Positions 51,274 through 61,074 of a stretch of 64,000 nt of DNA are shown in pieces. Made by a program: the position numbers and the translations under genes. The DNA lies in contig NZ_JAAWWS010000122.1 of assembly GCF_012272825.1 (NCBI RefSeq), positions 1 to 64,000 of the forward strand, in the 5' to 3' direction. How positions within the stretch are numbered: position 1 is the stretch's first letter; every line of letters begins with the position of its first letter. The notes under the pieces are model-generated. The model was not told the origin of the DNA, made no database searches, and saw only the letters and a list, made by a program, of their open reading frames with translations. The stretch comes from Wenzhouxiangella sp. XN79A. GTDB lineage: Bacteria; Pseudomonadota; Gammaproteobacteria; Xanthomonadales; Wenzhouxiangellaceae.

Positions 51274-53655
51274 ATGCGTTTCAGCTATCAATGGCTCACG
51301 GAGTGGGTCGATACCGAACTGACGGCCGAGCAAGCGGCCGAGCGCCTGACCGCGGCCGGTCTCGAAGTCGATGAGCTCGTCCGCCTCGGCGGCGATCTGG
51401 ACGGCGTGGTGGTCGGTCGAATCGACCGCTGCGAGCCGCACCCCGATGCCGACCGGCTCAAGGTCTGCTCGGTCGATATCGGCGCCGACCAGCCGCTCCA
51501 GATCGTCTGCGGCGCGCCGAACGCCCGCGCCGGCCTGCGCGCACCGGTCGCCACAGTCGGAAGCCGCCTGCCGGGCGGCCTGAAGATCCGTGCCGCCAGG
51601 CTGCGCGGGGTCGAATCGGCCGGCATGCTGTGTTCGGCGCCGGAACTGGAGATCGGCGAAGACGCATCGGGGCTGCTCGAGCTGGCCGACGACCTGGAAA
51701 TCGGGATGCCGCTGCATCGCGCGCTGGGGCTGCCGGACCACGCGATCGAGCTCGACCTGACGCCGAACCGGGCCGATTGCCTCTCGATCCGCGGGATTGC
51801 CGGGGAATTCGCGGCGCTGGGCGCCGGCACGCTGCGCCCGCCCCGGATCGACGCGGTTGCGACCGCCGGGTCACGGATCGTTTCGATCGAGCTCGCCGAG
51901 GGTGCCGGTTGCCCGCGCTACGTCGGCCGGGTCATCGAGGGCGTCGATCCGAGCGCGCCGACGCCGCCGTGGATGGTTCAGCGCCTGGAACGCTGCGGTG
52001 TGCGCAGTCTCGGACCGATCGTCGACGTCACGAACTACGTACTGCTCGAGTTCGGTCAGCCGATGCACGCCTTCGACCTCGACCGCCTCGACGGCGGCAT
52101 CCGGGTCCGTCGCGCTGTCCGAGGCGAAACGCTGGAGCTGCTCAACGACCAGACCATCGAGCTCGACGAGGAGCTGCTGGTCATCGCCGACCATGGCGGG
52201 CCGGTTGCGCTGGCCGGCATCATGGGCGGACGCCCGAGCTCGGTTCAGGACGACACCCGCGACATCCTGCTCGAATCGGCCTGGTTCGATCCGGCGGTGA
52301 TCATCGGCAAGGCCCGGCGCTTCGGCCTGGCCACCGACTCCTCGCATCGCTTCGAGCGCGGCGTCGATCCCGAACTGCAGCAGCTCGCGATCGAACGCGC
52401 AACCCGGCTGATCGTCGAGATCGCCGGCGGCACGCCCGGGCCGGTGCTGGACCGCACGCACACGGAGGCCTTGCCGGCGCGTCCGCGGATCGAGCTTCGG
52501 CCGGACCGCGTCAATCGGGTGCTGGGTACTGTGCTGGACCCGGACCGGATGCGCGAGGTGCTCGAGCGCTTGGGCATGGCGGTCGATCACGGCACGGTGC
52601 CGTGGGCCGTCGTGCCGCCATCGAGACGACGCGATCTGGCCATCGAAGAGGACCTGATCGAAGAAATCGCCCGGGTCGTCGGCTACGATCGACTGCCGGT
52701 GCGGGCCCCGGGTGGCCGTCTGCGCGCGCGAGTCGCGAGCGAGTCCGAAACTCCGATCGATGCGATCGGCGCAGGACTGCAGGCCAGGGGGTTCCAGGAA
52801 ATCATCAGCTGGAGCTTCGTCGGCGAGCAGCTGCTCGAGCGGTTCGGCCTTGCAGCCGGTGCCCAGCCGCTCGCCAATCCGCTCAGCCAGGACATGGGCG
52901 TGCTCCGCACCAGCCTGGTTCCCGGCCTGGTCCAGACCGTGGCCGCCAACCTGCGCAAGCAGCAGGCCCGGATCAAGCTCTACGAGACCGGCCACGTGTT
53001 CCGGGTCGGCGCCGAAGGGTTCGAGGAATCGCACCGAGTGGGCCTGGCGCTGGCCGGGCGTGCCGTTGGCGAGTCATGGACCGCGGCCCGGCGCGACTTC
53101 GATTTCTTCGACCTCAAGGGTGAAGTCGAACAGATGCTTGCGCTGGCCGGCCTGGGCCATGGGCAGGTGGTGTTCCGACCGACACGACGGGACTGGCTGC
53201 ATCCGGGGCAGTCCGCCGAGGTCCTGATCGACGACGAGACGGCGGGGACCCTCGGCCAGCTCCATCCGGCGCTGGTCGATCCGCTGGGCCTGGCGCATCC
53301 GGTGTTCGTCGCCGAACTTGAACTCGCGCCGATCCGGTCCCGCGCGCTGCCGGAGTACGGCGGTCTGTCGCGGTTCCCGTCGGTCCGGCGCGATCTGGCC
53401 CTTGCGGTGCCCGAGGACGTCGCCGCGGCCGAGCTGGTCACGGTCGCGAAAAAGGTCGGCGGTGACCGGGTGCGTGAGTGTATTATTTTCGACACGTACG
53501 AAGGAAAGGGCATAGAATCAGGCTTCAAAGGAATCGCTATAGGCTTGATTCTTCGCGATGTTTCGCGCACTCTTACGGACCAGGACGCCGACCGGGTCGT
53601 CACGGACGTGATGGCGGCGCTGAACCAGACGTACGGAGTATCTTTGAGAGGGTGA
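51274..53655 (+). CDS. pheT: Phenylalanyl-tRNA synthetase beta subunit
   Basis: A 793-residue subunit with the tRNA-binding OB domain (residues ~40-150, [20 protein letters not shown]), B3/B4 editing domain (~210-380), B5, and a C-terminal ferredoxin-like anticodon-binding domain ([18 protein letters not shown] onward). Length equals that of E. coli (795). The stop codon overlaps a possible GTG start of ihfA, so coupling is likely. Confidence 0.97.
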   Translation: MRFSYQWLTEWVDTELTAEQAAERLTAAGLEVDELVRLGGDLDGVVVGRIDRCEPHPDADRLKVCSVDIGADQPLQIVCGAPNARAGLRAPVATVGSRLPGGLKIRAARLRGVESAGMLCSAPELEIGEDASGLLELADDLEIGMPLHRALGLPDHAIELDLTPNRADCLSIRGIAGEFAALGAGTLRPPRIDAVATAGSRIVSIELAEGAGCPRYVGRVIEGVDPSAPTPPWMVQRLERCGVRSLGPIVDVTNYVLLEFGQPMHAFDLDRLDGGIRVRRAVRGETLELLNDQTIELDEELLVIADHGGPVALAGIMGGRPSSVQDDTRDILLESAWFDPAVIIGKARRFGLATDSSHRFERGVDPELQQLAIERATRLIVEIAGGTPGPVLDRTHTEALPARPRIELRPDRVNRVLGTVLDPDRMREVLERLGMAVDHGTVPWAVVPPSRRRDLAIEEDLIEEIARVVGYDRLPVRAPGGRLRARVASESETPIDAIGAGLQARGFQEIISWSFVGEQLLERFGLAAGAQPLANPLSQDMGVLRTSLVPGLVQTVAANLRKQQARIKLYETGHVFRVGAEGFEESHRVGLALAGRAVGESWTAARRDFDFFDLKGEVEQMLALAGLGHGQVVFRPTRRDWLHPGQSAEVLIDDETAGTLGQLHPALVDPLGLAHPVFVAELELAPIRSRALPEYGGLSRFPSVRRDLALAVPEDVAAAELVTVAKKVGGDRVRECIIFDTYEGKGIESGFKGIAIGLILRDVSRTLTDQDADRVVTDVMAALNQTYGVSLRG

Positions 53656-53660
53656 CCGAA

Positions 53661-53960
53661 ATGGCGCTGACGAAAGCCGATCTGGCCAATAGTCTGTTCG
53701 AGGAAGTGGGGCTCAACAAACGCGAGGCCAAGGAATTCGTCGACGCCTGGTTCGAGTCGATCCGCGACGCGCTCGAAGCCGGTGAACACGTGAAGCTTTC
53801 CGGCTTCGGGAACTTCCAGCTGCGCGACAAGCGCCAGCGGCCGGGTCGCAACCCGAAGACCGGGGAGGAGATCCCGATTTCGGCGCGTCGAGTCGTGACC
53901 TTCAAGCCGGGACAGAAACTGCGCGGAAGAGTGGAGGCCTATGCTGGACCCAGGGAGTAA
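53661..53960 (+). CDS. ihfA: Integration host factor alpha subunit
   Basis: A 99-residue DNA-bending protein: [20 protein letters not shown], the beta-arm block [26 protein letters not shown], and the conserved KLSGFGNF. The ATG at 53661 gives the same N-terminus as E. coli IHF-alpha; a GTG at 53652 overlapping the pheT stop would add three residues. IHF-beta is not in the window. Position after pheT is conserved. Confidence 0.97.
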   Translation: MALTKADLANSLFEEVGLNKREAKEFVDAWFESIRDALEAGEHVKLSGFGNFQLRDKRQRPGRNPKTGEEIPISARRVVTFKPGQKLRGRVEAYAGPRE

Positions 53961-54297
53961 TCAGGAACTTCCGCCGATCCCGGCGAAGCGATACTTCACG
54001 ATCGGTGAGGTCAGCGAACTGTGCGCGGTCAAACCGCACGTCCTGCGCTACTGGGAACAGGAATTCCCGCAGCTCAAGCCGGTCAAGCGGCGTGGCAACC
54101 GTCGCTACTACCAGCGCCACGATGTCATCATGATCCGCCAGATCCGCAGCCTGCTTCACGAGCAGGGCTTCACGATCCTCGGTGCACGCCAGCGGCTGGA
54201 AGGCGAGGTGGCCCAGTCGGATGTCTCGCGCAGCCAGCAGCTGGTGCGCCAGATTCGCAGCGAGCTCGAGGATGTACTTCAGGTTCTCCGCCGCTGA
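53941..54297 (+). CDS. MerR-family transcriptional regulator
   Basis: A 118-residue regulator with the MerR winged helix ([25 protein letters not shown], quoted in part as [20 protein letters not shown]) and a short helical tail, without a recognisable effector domain. It overlaps ihfA by 20 bases, so both are probably co-expressed. The ihfA-merR-tRNA-Pro order is known in Xanthomonads. Target genes unknown. Confidence 0.88.
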   Translation: MLDPGSNQELPPIPAKRYFTIGEVSELCAVKPHVLRYWEQEFPQLKPVKRRGNRRYYQRHDVIMIRQIRSLLHEQGFTILGARQRLEGEVAQSDVSRSQQLVRQIRSELEDVLQVLRR

Positions 54298-54323
54298 CGG
54301 ACCCCGCCGTCAGCCGCTATAAT
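54294..54323 (+). promoter_or_regulatory. Predicted promoter of tRNA-Pro
   Basis: A perfect TATAAT at 54318-54323 lies 18 bases after CTGACG, a fair -35. The start would be 6-8 bases downstream, just before the tRNA. The TGACGG...CCGTCA inverted repeat at 54295-54312 falls in the spacer. Confidence 0.6.
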
Positions 54324-54338
54324 TCCCTGTTCGACGGT

Positions 54339-54415
54339 CGGAGCGTAGCGCAGCCTGGTAGCGCACCACAATGGGGTTGTGGGGGTCGGGAGTTCGAATC
54401 TCCCCGCTCCGACCA
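54339..54415 (+). tRNA. tRNA-Pro(GGG)
   Basis: A 77-base cloverleaf with CCA encoded. The acceptor stem CGGAGCG pairs with CGCTCCG. The D arm is GCGC-AGCCTGGTA-GCGC, the anticodon stem is CCACA/TGTGG around loop ATGGGGT (anticodon GGG), and the T arm is GGGAG-TTCGAAT-CTCCC. It matches the E. coli proL type closely and reads CCC and CCU. Confidence 0.97.
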
Positions 54416-54425
54416 TTTTTTTTTT
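54416..54425 (+). terminator. T10 tract after tRNA-Pro
   Basis: Ten consecutive T bases follow the CCA end directly. With the tRNA stem as the hairpin, this could serve as the transcript end. Confidence 0.55.
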
Positions 54426-54562
54426 CATCGGATCTTCGGGCTTGCCGAGCTCGATCCCTGAAACCGCTGCATCACGGGCTCACCCGGTCTGGATACCGGT
54501 CGGCCGGACTTCCCGGATTCTGGCACTCGGCCGCAACGCAGCTTTCCAGGACCGCACCCATC

Positions 54563-55534
54563 ATGAAGAACAGATCGAACGCCGCCGGCATGCCGGACAT
54601 CGCCTCCCAGCCGCACACCCAGCTTGTCGGTGCGCTGGACTGGGTCGGCATGAACGAGATCGAGATCCCGATCCGCCTCGCGGTCGAGGGCGATGACCGG
54701 GAGATTCAATGCCCGGGCCGGGTCAGTGCGTTCGTCAACCTGGACCGTCCCGAAGTCCGTGGCATCCACATGTCGCGCCTGTACCTGCACCTCGACCGAG
54801 CGCTGGCCGAGCACCGCCTGACGCCGATGGCGCTGCACCACCTGCTGGGTGATTTCCTGGCCTCGCACGAGGACCTGAGCACGCGTGCGATGGTCCGGAT
54901 CGATTTCGAATACCCGGTACGCCGGCCGGCCTTGTCCAGCGACAATTCGGGGTGGCGGGTCTATCCGTTCAGCATCATCGCGTCGCTGGAAGGGCGCCAG
55001 CTGGACATGGAGGTCGCCTTCCAGGTCACCTACTCCAGCACCTGCCCGTGTTCTGCCGCGCTGGCCCGCCAGCTGATCCAGCAGCAGTTCGAGCGCGATT
55101 TCTCGGCCGGCGAAACGGTCGACCGGGACGCCGTGCTGGCGTGGCTGGGAACCGAGCAGGGCATCATGGCCACCCCGCACAGTCAGCGCTCCAGCGCCGA
55201 TGTCCGGGTCCGGATGGCGCCGGATTTCGAGGCATTTCCGTTCATCGACTTGATCGACACGATCGAGGATGCGCTGAAGACGCCGGTCCAGACCGCCGTC
55301 AAGCGCGAGGACGAGCAGGAATTCGCCCGCCTCAACGGCCGCAACCTGATGTTCTGCGAAGACGCCGGCCGGCGGGTGCAGCGCGCATTGAACGACCATC
55401 CACGGATCGCCGATTTCTGGGCCCGCTGTCGTCATTTCGAGAGCCTGCATCCGCACAACGCGGTCGCGATCGTGACCAAGGGCGTCGAGGACGGCTACAA
55501 GCCGATCGACGGCCATCCCGACGGTTGGCATTGA
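54563..55534 (+). CDS. folE2: GTP cyclohydrolase FolE2
   Basis: A 323-residue type IB GTP cyclohydrolase making dihydroneopterin triphosphate for folate or queuosine. The family signature includes the metal-ligand Cys in YSSTCPCSAALARQL, then ATPHSQRSSADVRV and LMFCEDAGRRVQRAL. FolE2 uses Mn or Fe rather than obligate zinc. No Zur box was recognised upstream. Alternative starts exist; ATG 54563 is used here, and ATG 54590 would remove nine residues. Confidence 0.95.
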   Translation: MKNRSNAAGMPDIASQPHTQLVGALDWVGMNEIEIPIRLAVEGDDREIQCPGRVSAFVNLDRPEVRGIHMSRLYLHLDRALAEHRLTPMALHHLLGDFLASHEDLSTRAMVRIDFEYPVRRPALSSDNSGWRVYPFSIIASLEGRQLDMEVAFQVTYSSTCPCSAALARQLIQQQFERDFSAGETVDRDAVLAWLGTEQGIMATPHSQRSSADVRVRMAPDFEAFPFIDLIDTIEDALKTPVQTAVKREDEQEFARLNGRNLMFCEDAGRRVQRALNDHPRIADFWARCRHFESLHPHNAVAIVTKGVEDGYKPIDGHPDGWH

Positions 55535-55546
55535 GCCGTTCCGGTC

Positions 55547-55567
55547 GGCGGCGAGGCCGCCTCTCTT
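55547..55567 (+). terminator. Possible terminator after folE2
   Basis: GGCGGC-GAG-GCCGCC with TCTCTT following, 13 bases after the folE2 stop. The stem is strong; the T-tract is interrupted. It lies between convergent folE2 and lpxH. Confidence 0.45.
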
Positions 55568-55662
55568 GCCGTTCCCGCCCGGGCCGGGACGTTCATCGAA
55601 TCGACGGTTGCGACATTTCCGGACCCTGGCGCGCCCCGGCGTAGGGCCTGGAACGATCCGGG

Positions 55663-56421
55663 CTAGCTTCGCGCGTCTTCCGCGCTTCCGCGCGGCAGCG
55701 TGATCAACCGGATATGGCTGTCGTCGGCTTCGATCACGCTGCCCTGATCGAACCAGTCGCCCAGCACGAACCGCCTGACCGGTCGATCGTCGATTCGGTC
55801 GGCATGAACCGCCGGTCGGTGGGTGTGGCCGTGGATCATGCAGCCGACCTGCTCGCGCTGAAGCGTGGCCCTGACTTCGTCCGGATTGACGTCCATGATC
55901 CGTTCCGGCGCGCTGCGCGTGCGCAGGCGGCTGGCCAGGCGAAGCAGCCGGGCCAGCCCCAGGCGCTGCCAGCGCGGACGCGCCAGCATCCGACGCTGCC
56001 AGCCCGGGTCGCGGACACGTGCACGAAAGCGCTGGTAGGCCGTATCGTCGGTGCACAGCACGTCGCCGTGCAGCAGCAGCACCGGCTCGCCACCGAGGTC
56101 CAGATGCAGCGGTTCTTCGGCGCGCCGCATCCCGGCCAGTCGACAGTATTCGTCACCGAGCAGGAAGTCGCGATTGCCGGCGATGAAGATGATCTCCACG
56201 CCGAGTGCCGCGGTGGCGGCCAGCCGGTCGGCGACCTCGCGCTCGAACGGGCCGACGGCGTCGTCGCCGACCCAGGTTTCGAACAGGTCGCCGAGAATCA
56301 GCAGCCGTCGCGCCCGGCGCGCGGGGCCGGCGAGGAACTCGAAGAACTGCCGGGTGATGTCGGGCCGTCCGGCCTGCAGGTGCAGGTCGGAAATGAGCAG
56401 CGTATGGGCGTGGGCCGCGAT
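55663..56421 (-). CDS. lpxH: UDP-2,3-diacylglucosamine diphosphatase
   Basis: About 252 residues; a calcineurin-fold enzyme that makes lipid X in lipid A synthesis. Metal-site motifs are complete: SDLHLQ near residue 13, GDLFETWVGDD near 48, GNRDFLLG near 85, HGDVLCTDD and HGHTHRP. The first GTG in frame (56199) would delete the first metal ligands, so the true start is upstream. No ATG, GTG or TTG occurs there. An ATC at 56421 follows GGAG by 8 bases; CTG at 56400 is the alternative. It follows the cyclophilin gene by 22 bases. Confidence 0.9.
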   Translation of the reverse strand: MAAHAHTLLISDLHLQAGRPDITRQFFEFLAGPARRARRLLILGDLFETWVGDDAVGPFEREVADRLAATAALGVEIIFIAGNRDFLLGDEYCRLAGMRRAEEPLHLDLGGEPVLLLHGDVLCTDDTAYQRFRARVRDPGWQRRMLARPRWQRLGLARLLRLASRLRTRSAPERIMDVNPDEVRATLQREQVGCMIHGHTHRPAVHADRIDDRPVRRFVLGDWFDQGSVIEADDSHIRLITLPRGSAEDARS

Positions 56422-56443
56422 GGCCGGGACTCCGGGCGGCGGG

Positions 56444-57061
56444 TCAGTCCGAGCCGGCGGAGATCTCGACTCGCTCGATGATCACCGGCTCGACCGGTAC
56501 GTTCTGGTGGGGCGGACGCGGGGCGGTTTCGACCGCGCGGATCGCGTCGACCACGTCCATGCCTTCGGTCACGCGGGCGAACACGGCATAGCCCCAGGTC
56601 CGGCCGGACTGAGTGCCTCGATGATCCAGCGCCGGGTTGTCGACCACATTGATGAAGAACTGCGCGGTGGCCGAGTGCGGCATGCCGGTGCGCGCCATGG
56701 CGACGGTGCCCCGTGCGTTCTTCAGGCCGTTGTCCGCTTCGTTGGTGATCGGGTCGCGAGTCGGCTTCTGGTCGAGATCGGCGTCGAATCCGCCCCCCTG
56801 GATCATGAAGTTGCCGATCACGCGGTGGAAGATCGTGCCGTCGTAGTGACCGTCGCGCGCGTAGGCCAGAAAATTCTCGGTCGAGATCGGCGCATCGTCT
56901 TCGAACAGTTCGAGCGTGATCGGTCCCATGGACGTATGAAGAACGACGGTGGGCAGCGCCTGTGCGAACGGGTTGTCGCCGGCCGGTGCCGCATCGTCCT
57001 GGGCCCGGGCGGCAAACGACGACAGCAAAAGCAGGGTAGGCAGCAGGGAAACGAACTTCAT
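56444..57061 (-). CDS. Periplasmic peptidyl-prolyl cis-trans isomerase (cyclophilin type)
   Basis: A 205-residue cyclophilin with signal peptide (KFVSLLPTLLLLSSFAARA), so it should assist folding in the periplasm. Core residues include FHRVIGNFMIQGGGF (catalytic Arg), GTVAMARTGMPHSATAQFFI and the VFARVTEGMDVVDAI block. The catalytic Arg/Phe/Gln set is intact. Short cyclophilins near lpxH are common in gammaproteobacteria (E. coli ppiB-lpxH). lpxH follows on the same strand. Confidence 0.92.
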   Translation of the reverse strand: MKFVSLLPTLLLLSSFAARAQDDAAPAGDNPFAQALPTVVLHTSMGPITLELFEDDAPISTENFLAYARDGHYDGTIFHRVIGNFMIQGGGFDADLDQKPTRDPITNEADNGLKNARGTVAMARTGMPHSATAQFFINVVDNPALDHRGTQSGRTWGYAVFARVTEGMDVVDAIRAVETAPRPPHQNVPVEPVIIERVEISAGSD

Positions 57062-57237
57062 CCGGGGATCCTCCGGGGTCGGTCGGAATTGATTGTGGAA
57101 TCGCTTGTGAGGTCAGGCACGAAAATGGATGTGGAATCGCGCAGGGCCTCTCCAGTGCCGCGAATGATACCCGATCGGTGACGATTCGCAGCAGGCCGCT
57201 CGCCCGCACCGGCCAGGAGACCGAGTAGACTCTGGCC

Positions 57238-58269
57238 ATGGTCAGGTCCACCTCCACCGTGCGCTCCATCCGCTACGCCTCCGGTGTCCTCGAACTGCTC
57301 GATCAGCGCGAGCTGCCGGCGCGCGAACTCTGGTTGCGGATCGACGATCTCGAGCATGCCGCGCGGGCGATCCGCGACCTGGTCGTGCGCGGCGCGCCGG
57401 CCATCGGACTCACGGCGGCCTACGCCTGCGTTCTGGCTGCGCGAGCCCGTGGCAACGACCGTGAGGGCTGGCTGCGCGACCTGGATGTGCTGGCTGCGGC
57501 ACGCCCGACCGCCATCAACCTTCGCGGTGCGGTCGAGCAGATGCGTGGCCTGGCCGAGGGTGCGCCCGGGGAGGCGGTCGAAACGCTCGAGCGTGCCGCG
57601 CTGGCGATGCACGAGGCCGACCTGGCCGCCAACGACACGATGGCCGGATCCGGCGCGAGCCTGATCGAACCCGGTTCGACGGTGCTGACCCACTGCAATA
57701 CCGGCGCGCTGGCCACCGGCGGCATCGGCACTGCCCTGGGTGTGATCGTCCGGGCCTGGAACGACGGCCGGCTGGCCCGGGTGCTGGCCTGCGAAACCCG
57801 GCCGTGGTTGCAGGGGCTGCGGCTCACCGCCTGGGAACTGGCCCATGAAGGCGTGCCGGTGGAGGTGCTGGTCGAAGGGGCGGCGGCCGCTGTGATGCAG
57901 CGGGACGGGGTCGACTGGGTGATCGTCGGCGCCGATCGGATCTGTGCCAACGGCGACGTGGCCAACAAGGTCGGCACGCTGATGCTGGCGGTACTGGCTC
58001 GCCGCTTCGGCGCCCGGTTCATGGTCGTTGCGCCGTCGACCACGCTGGATCCCTCGACGCCCAGCGGCGATCGGATCGAGATCGAGCAACGCGATGGCGG
58101 TGAGCTGTGGCGCGCCGCCGGCCTGGCCGGCGCGCCGGCCGGAGTCGCGACGCTGAACCCGGTCTTCGACCTGACCCCGGCCGAACTGATCGATTGCATC
58201 GTGACCGAGCGCGGGGTGCTCGAGCCGCCGTTCGGCGGCCGGATCCGGGCCGCGGTCGACGAGCCGTGA
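57238..58269 (+). CDS. mtnA: S-methyl-5-thioribose-1-phosphate isomerase
   Basis: A 343-residue aldose-ketose isomerase of the methionine salvage pathway. Family motifs are VRGAPAIGLTAAYA, the catalytic Cys in LTHCNTGALATGG, ETRPWLQGLRLTAWEL, and the catalytic Asp in VGADRICANGDVANKVGT. It stands alone, divergent from the cyclophilin gene and just upstream of gyrA. Other salvage genes are not in the window. Confidence 0.95.
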   Translation: MVRSTSTVRSIRYASGVLELLDQRELPARELWLRIDDLEHAARAIRDLVVRGAPAIGLTAAYACVLAARARGNDREGWLRDLDVLAAARPTAINLRGAVEQMRGLAEGAPGEAVETLERAALAMHEADLAANDTMAGSGASLIEPGSTVLTHCNTGALATGGIGTALGVIVRAWNDGRLARVLACETRPWLQGLRLTAWELAHEGVPVEVLVEGAAAAVMQRDGVDWVIVGADRICANGDVANKVGTLMLAVLARRFGARFMVVAPSTTLDPSTPSGDRIEIEQRDGGELWRAAGLAGAPAGVATLNPVFDLTPAELIDCIVTERGVLEPPFGGRIRAAVDEP

Positions 58270-58295
58270 CGGGCTGTGCGTACGGGGCGCGCTGT

Positions 58296-58303
58296 GGTAG
58301 AAT
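58296..58303 (+). promoter_or_regulatory. Predicted extended -10 promoter of gyrA
   Basis: The minus-10 TAGAAT at 58298-58303 is preceded by TGG, matching an extended -10. The -35 region is weak. A leader of about 100 bases would precede gyrA. Confidence 0.45.
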
Positions 58304-58410
58304 TTCAGGATTGTGACGGACCCGATCCGATGCGTCGGAAGGTCTGAACAAAAGCATCAAAAACAATAAGATGCGAGCTTTTCTTCCGGCCCATTCCAGA
58401 CCTGAATCGC

Positions 58411-60987
<2,577 letters not shown>

Positions 60988-61027
60988 CGGCTTGCCGCCG
61001 TCGGGCGCTTGCTGTACTGTCCACCGG

Positions 61028-61053
61028 GCCGCCTGAGGGCGGCTCGTTGTCAT
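61028..61053 (+). terminator. Weak terminator-like hairpin after gyrA
   Basis: GCCGCC-TGAG-GGCGGC followed by TCGTTGTCATT. The stem is strong but the T-tract is broken. It lies 40 bases after the gyrA stop and before the next gene. Confidence 0.4.
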
Positions 61054-61074
61054 TCCGGATTCAGGAGCCCGCCC

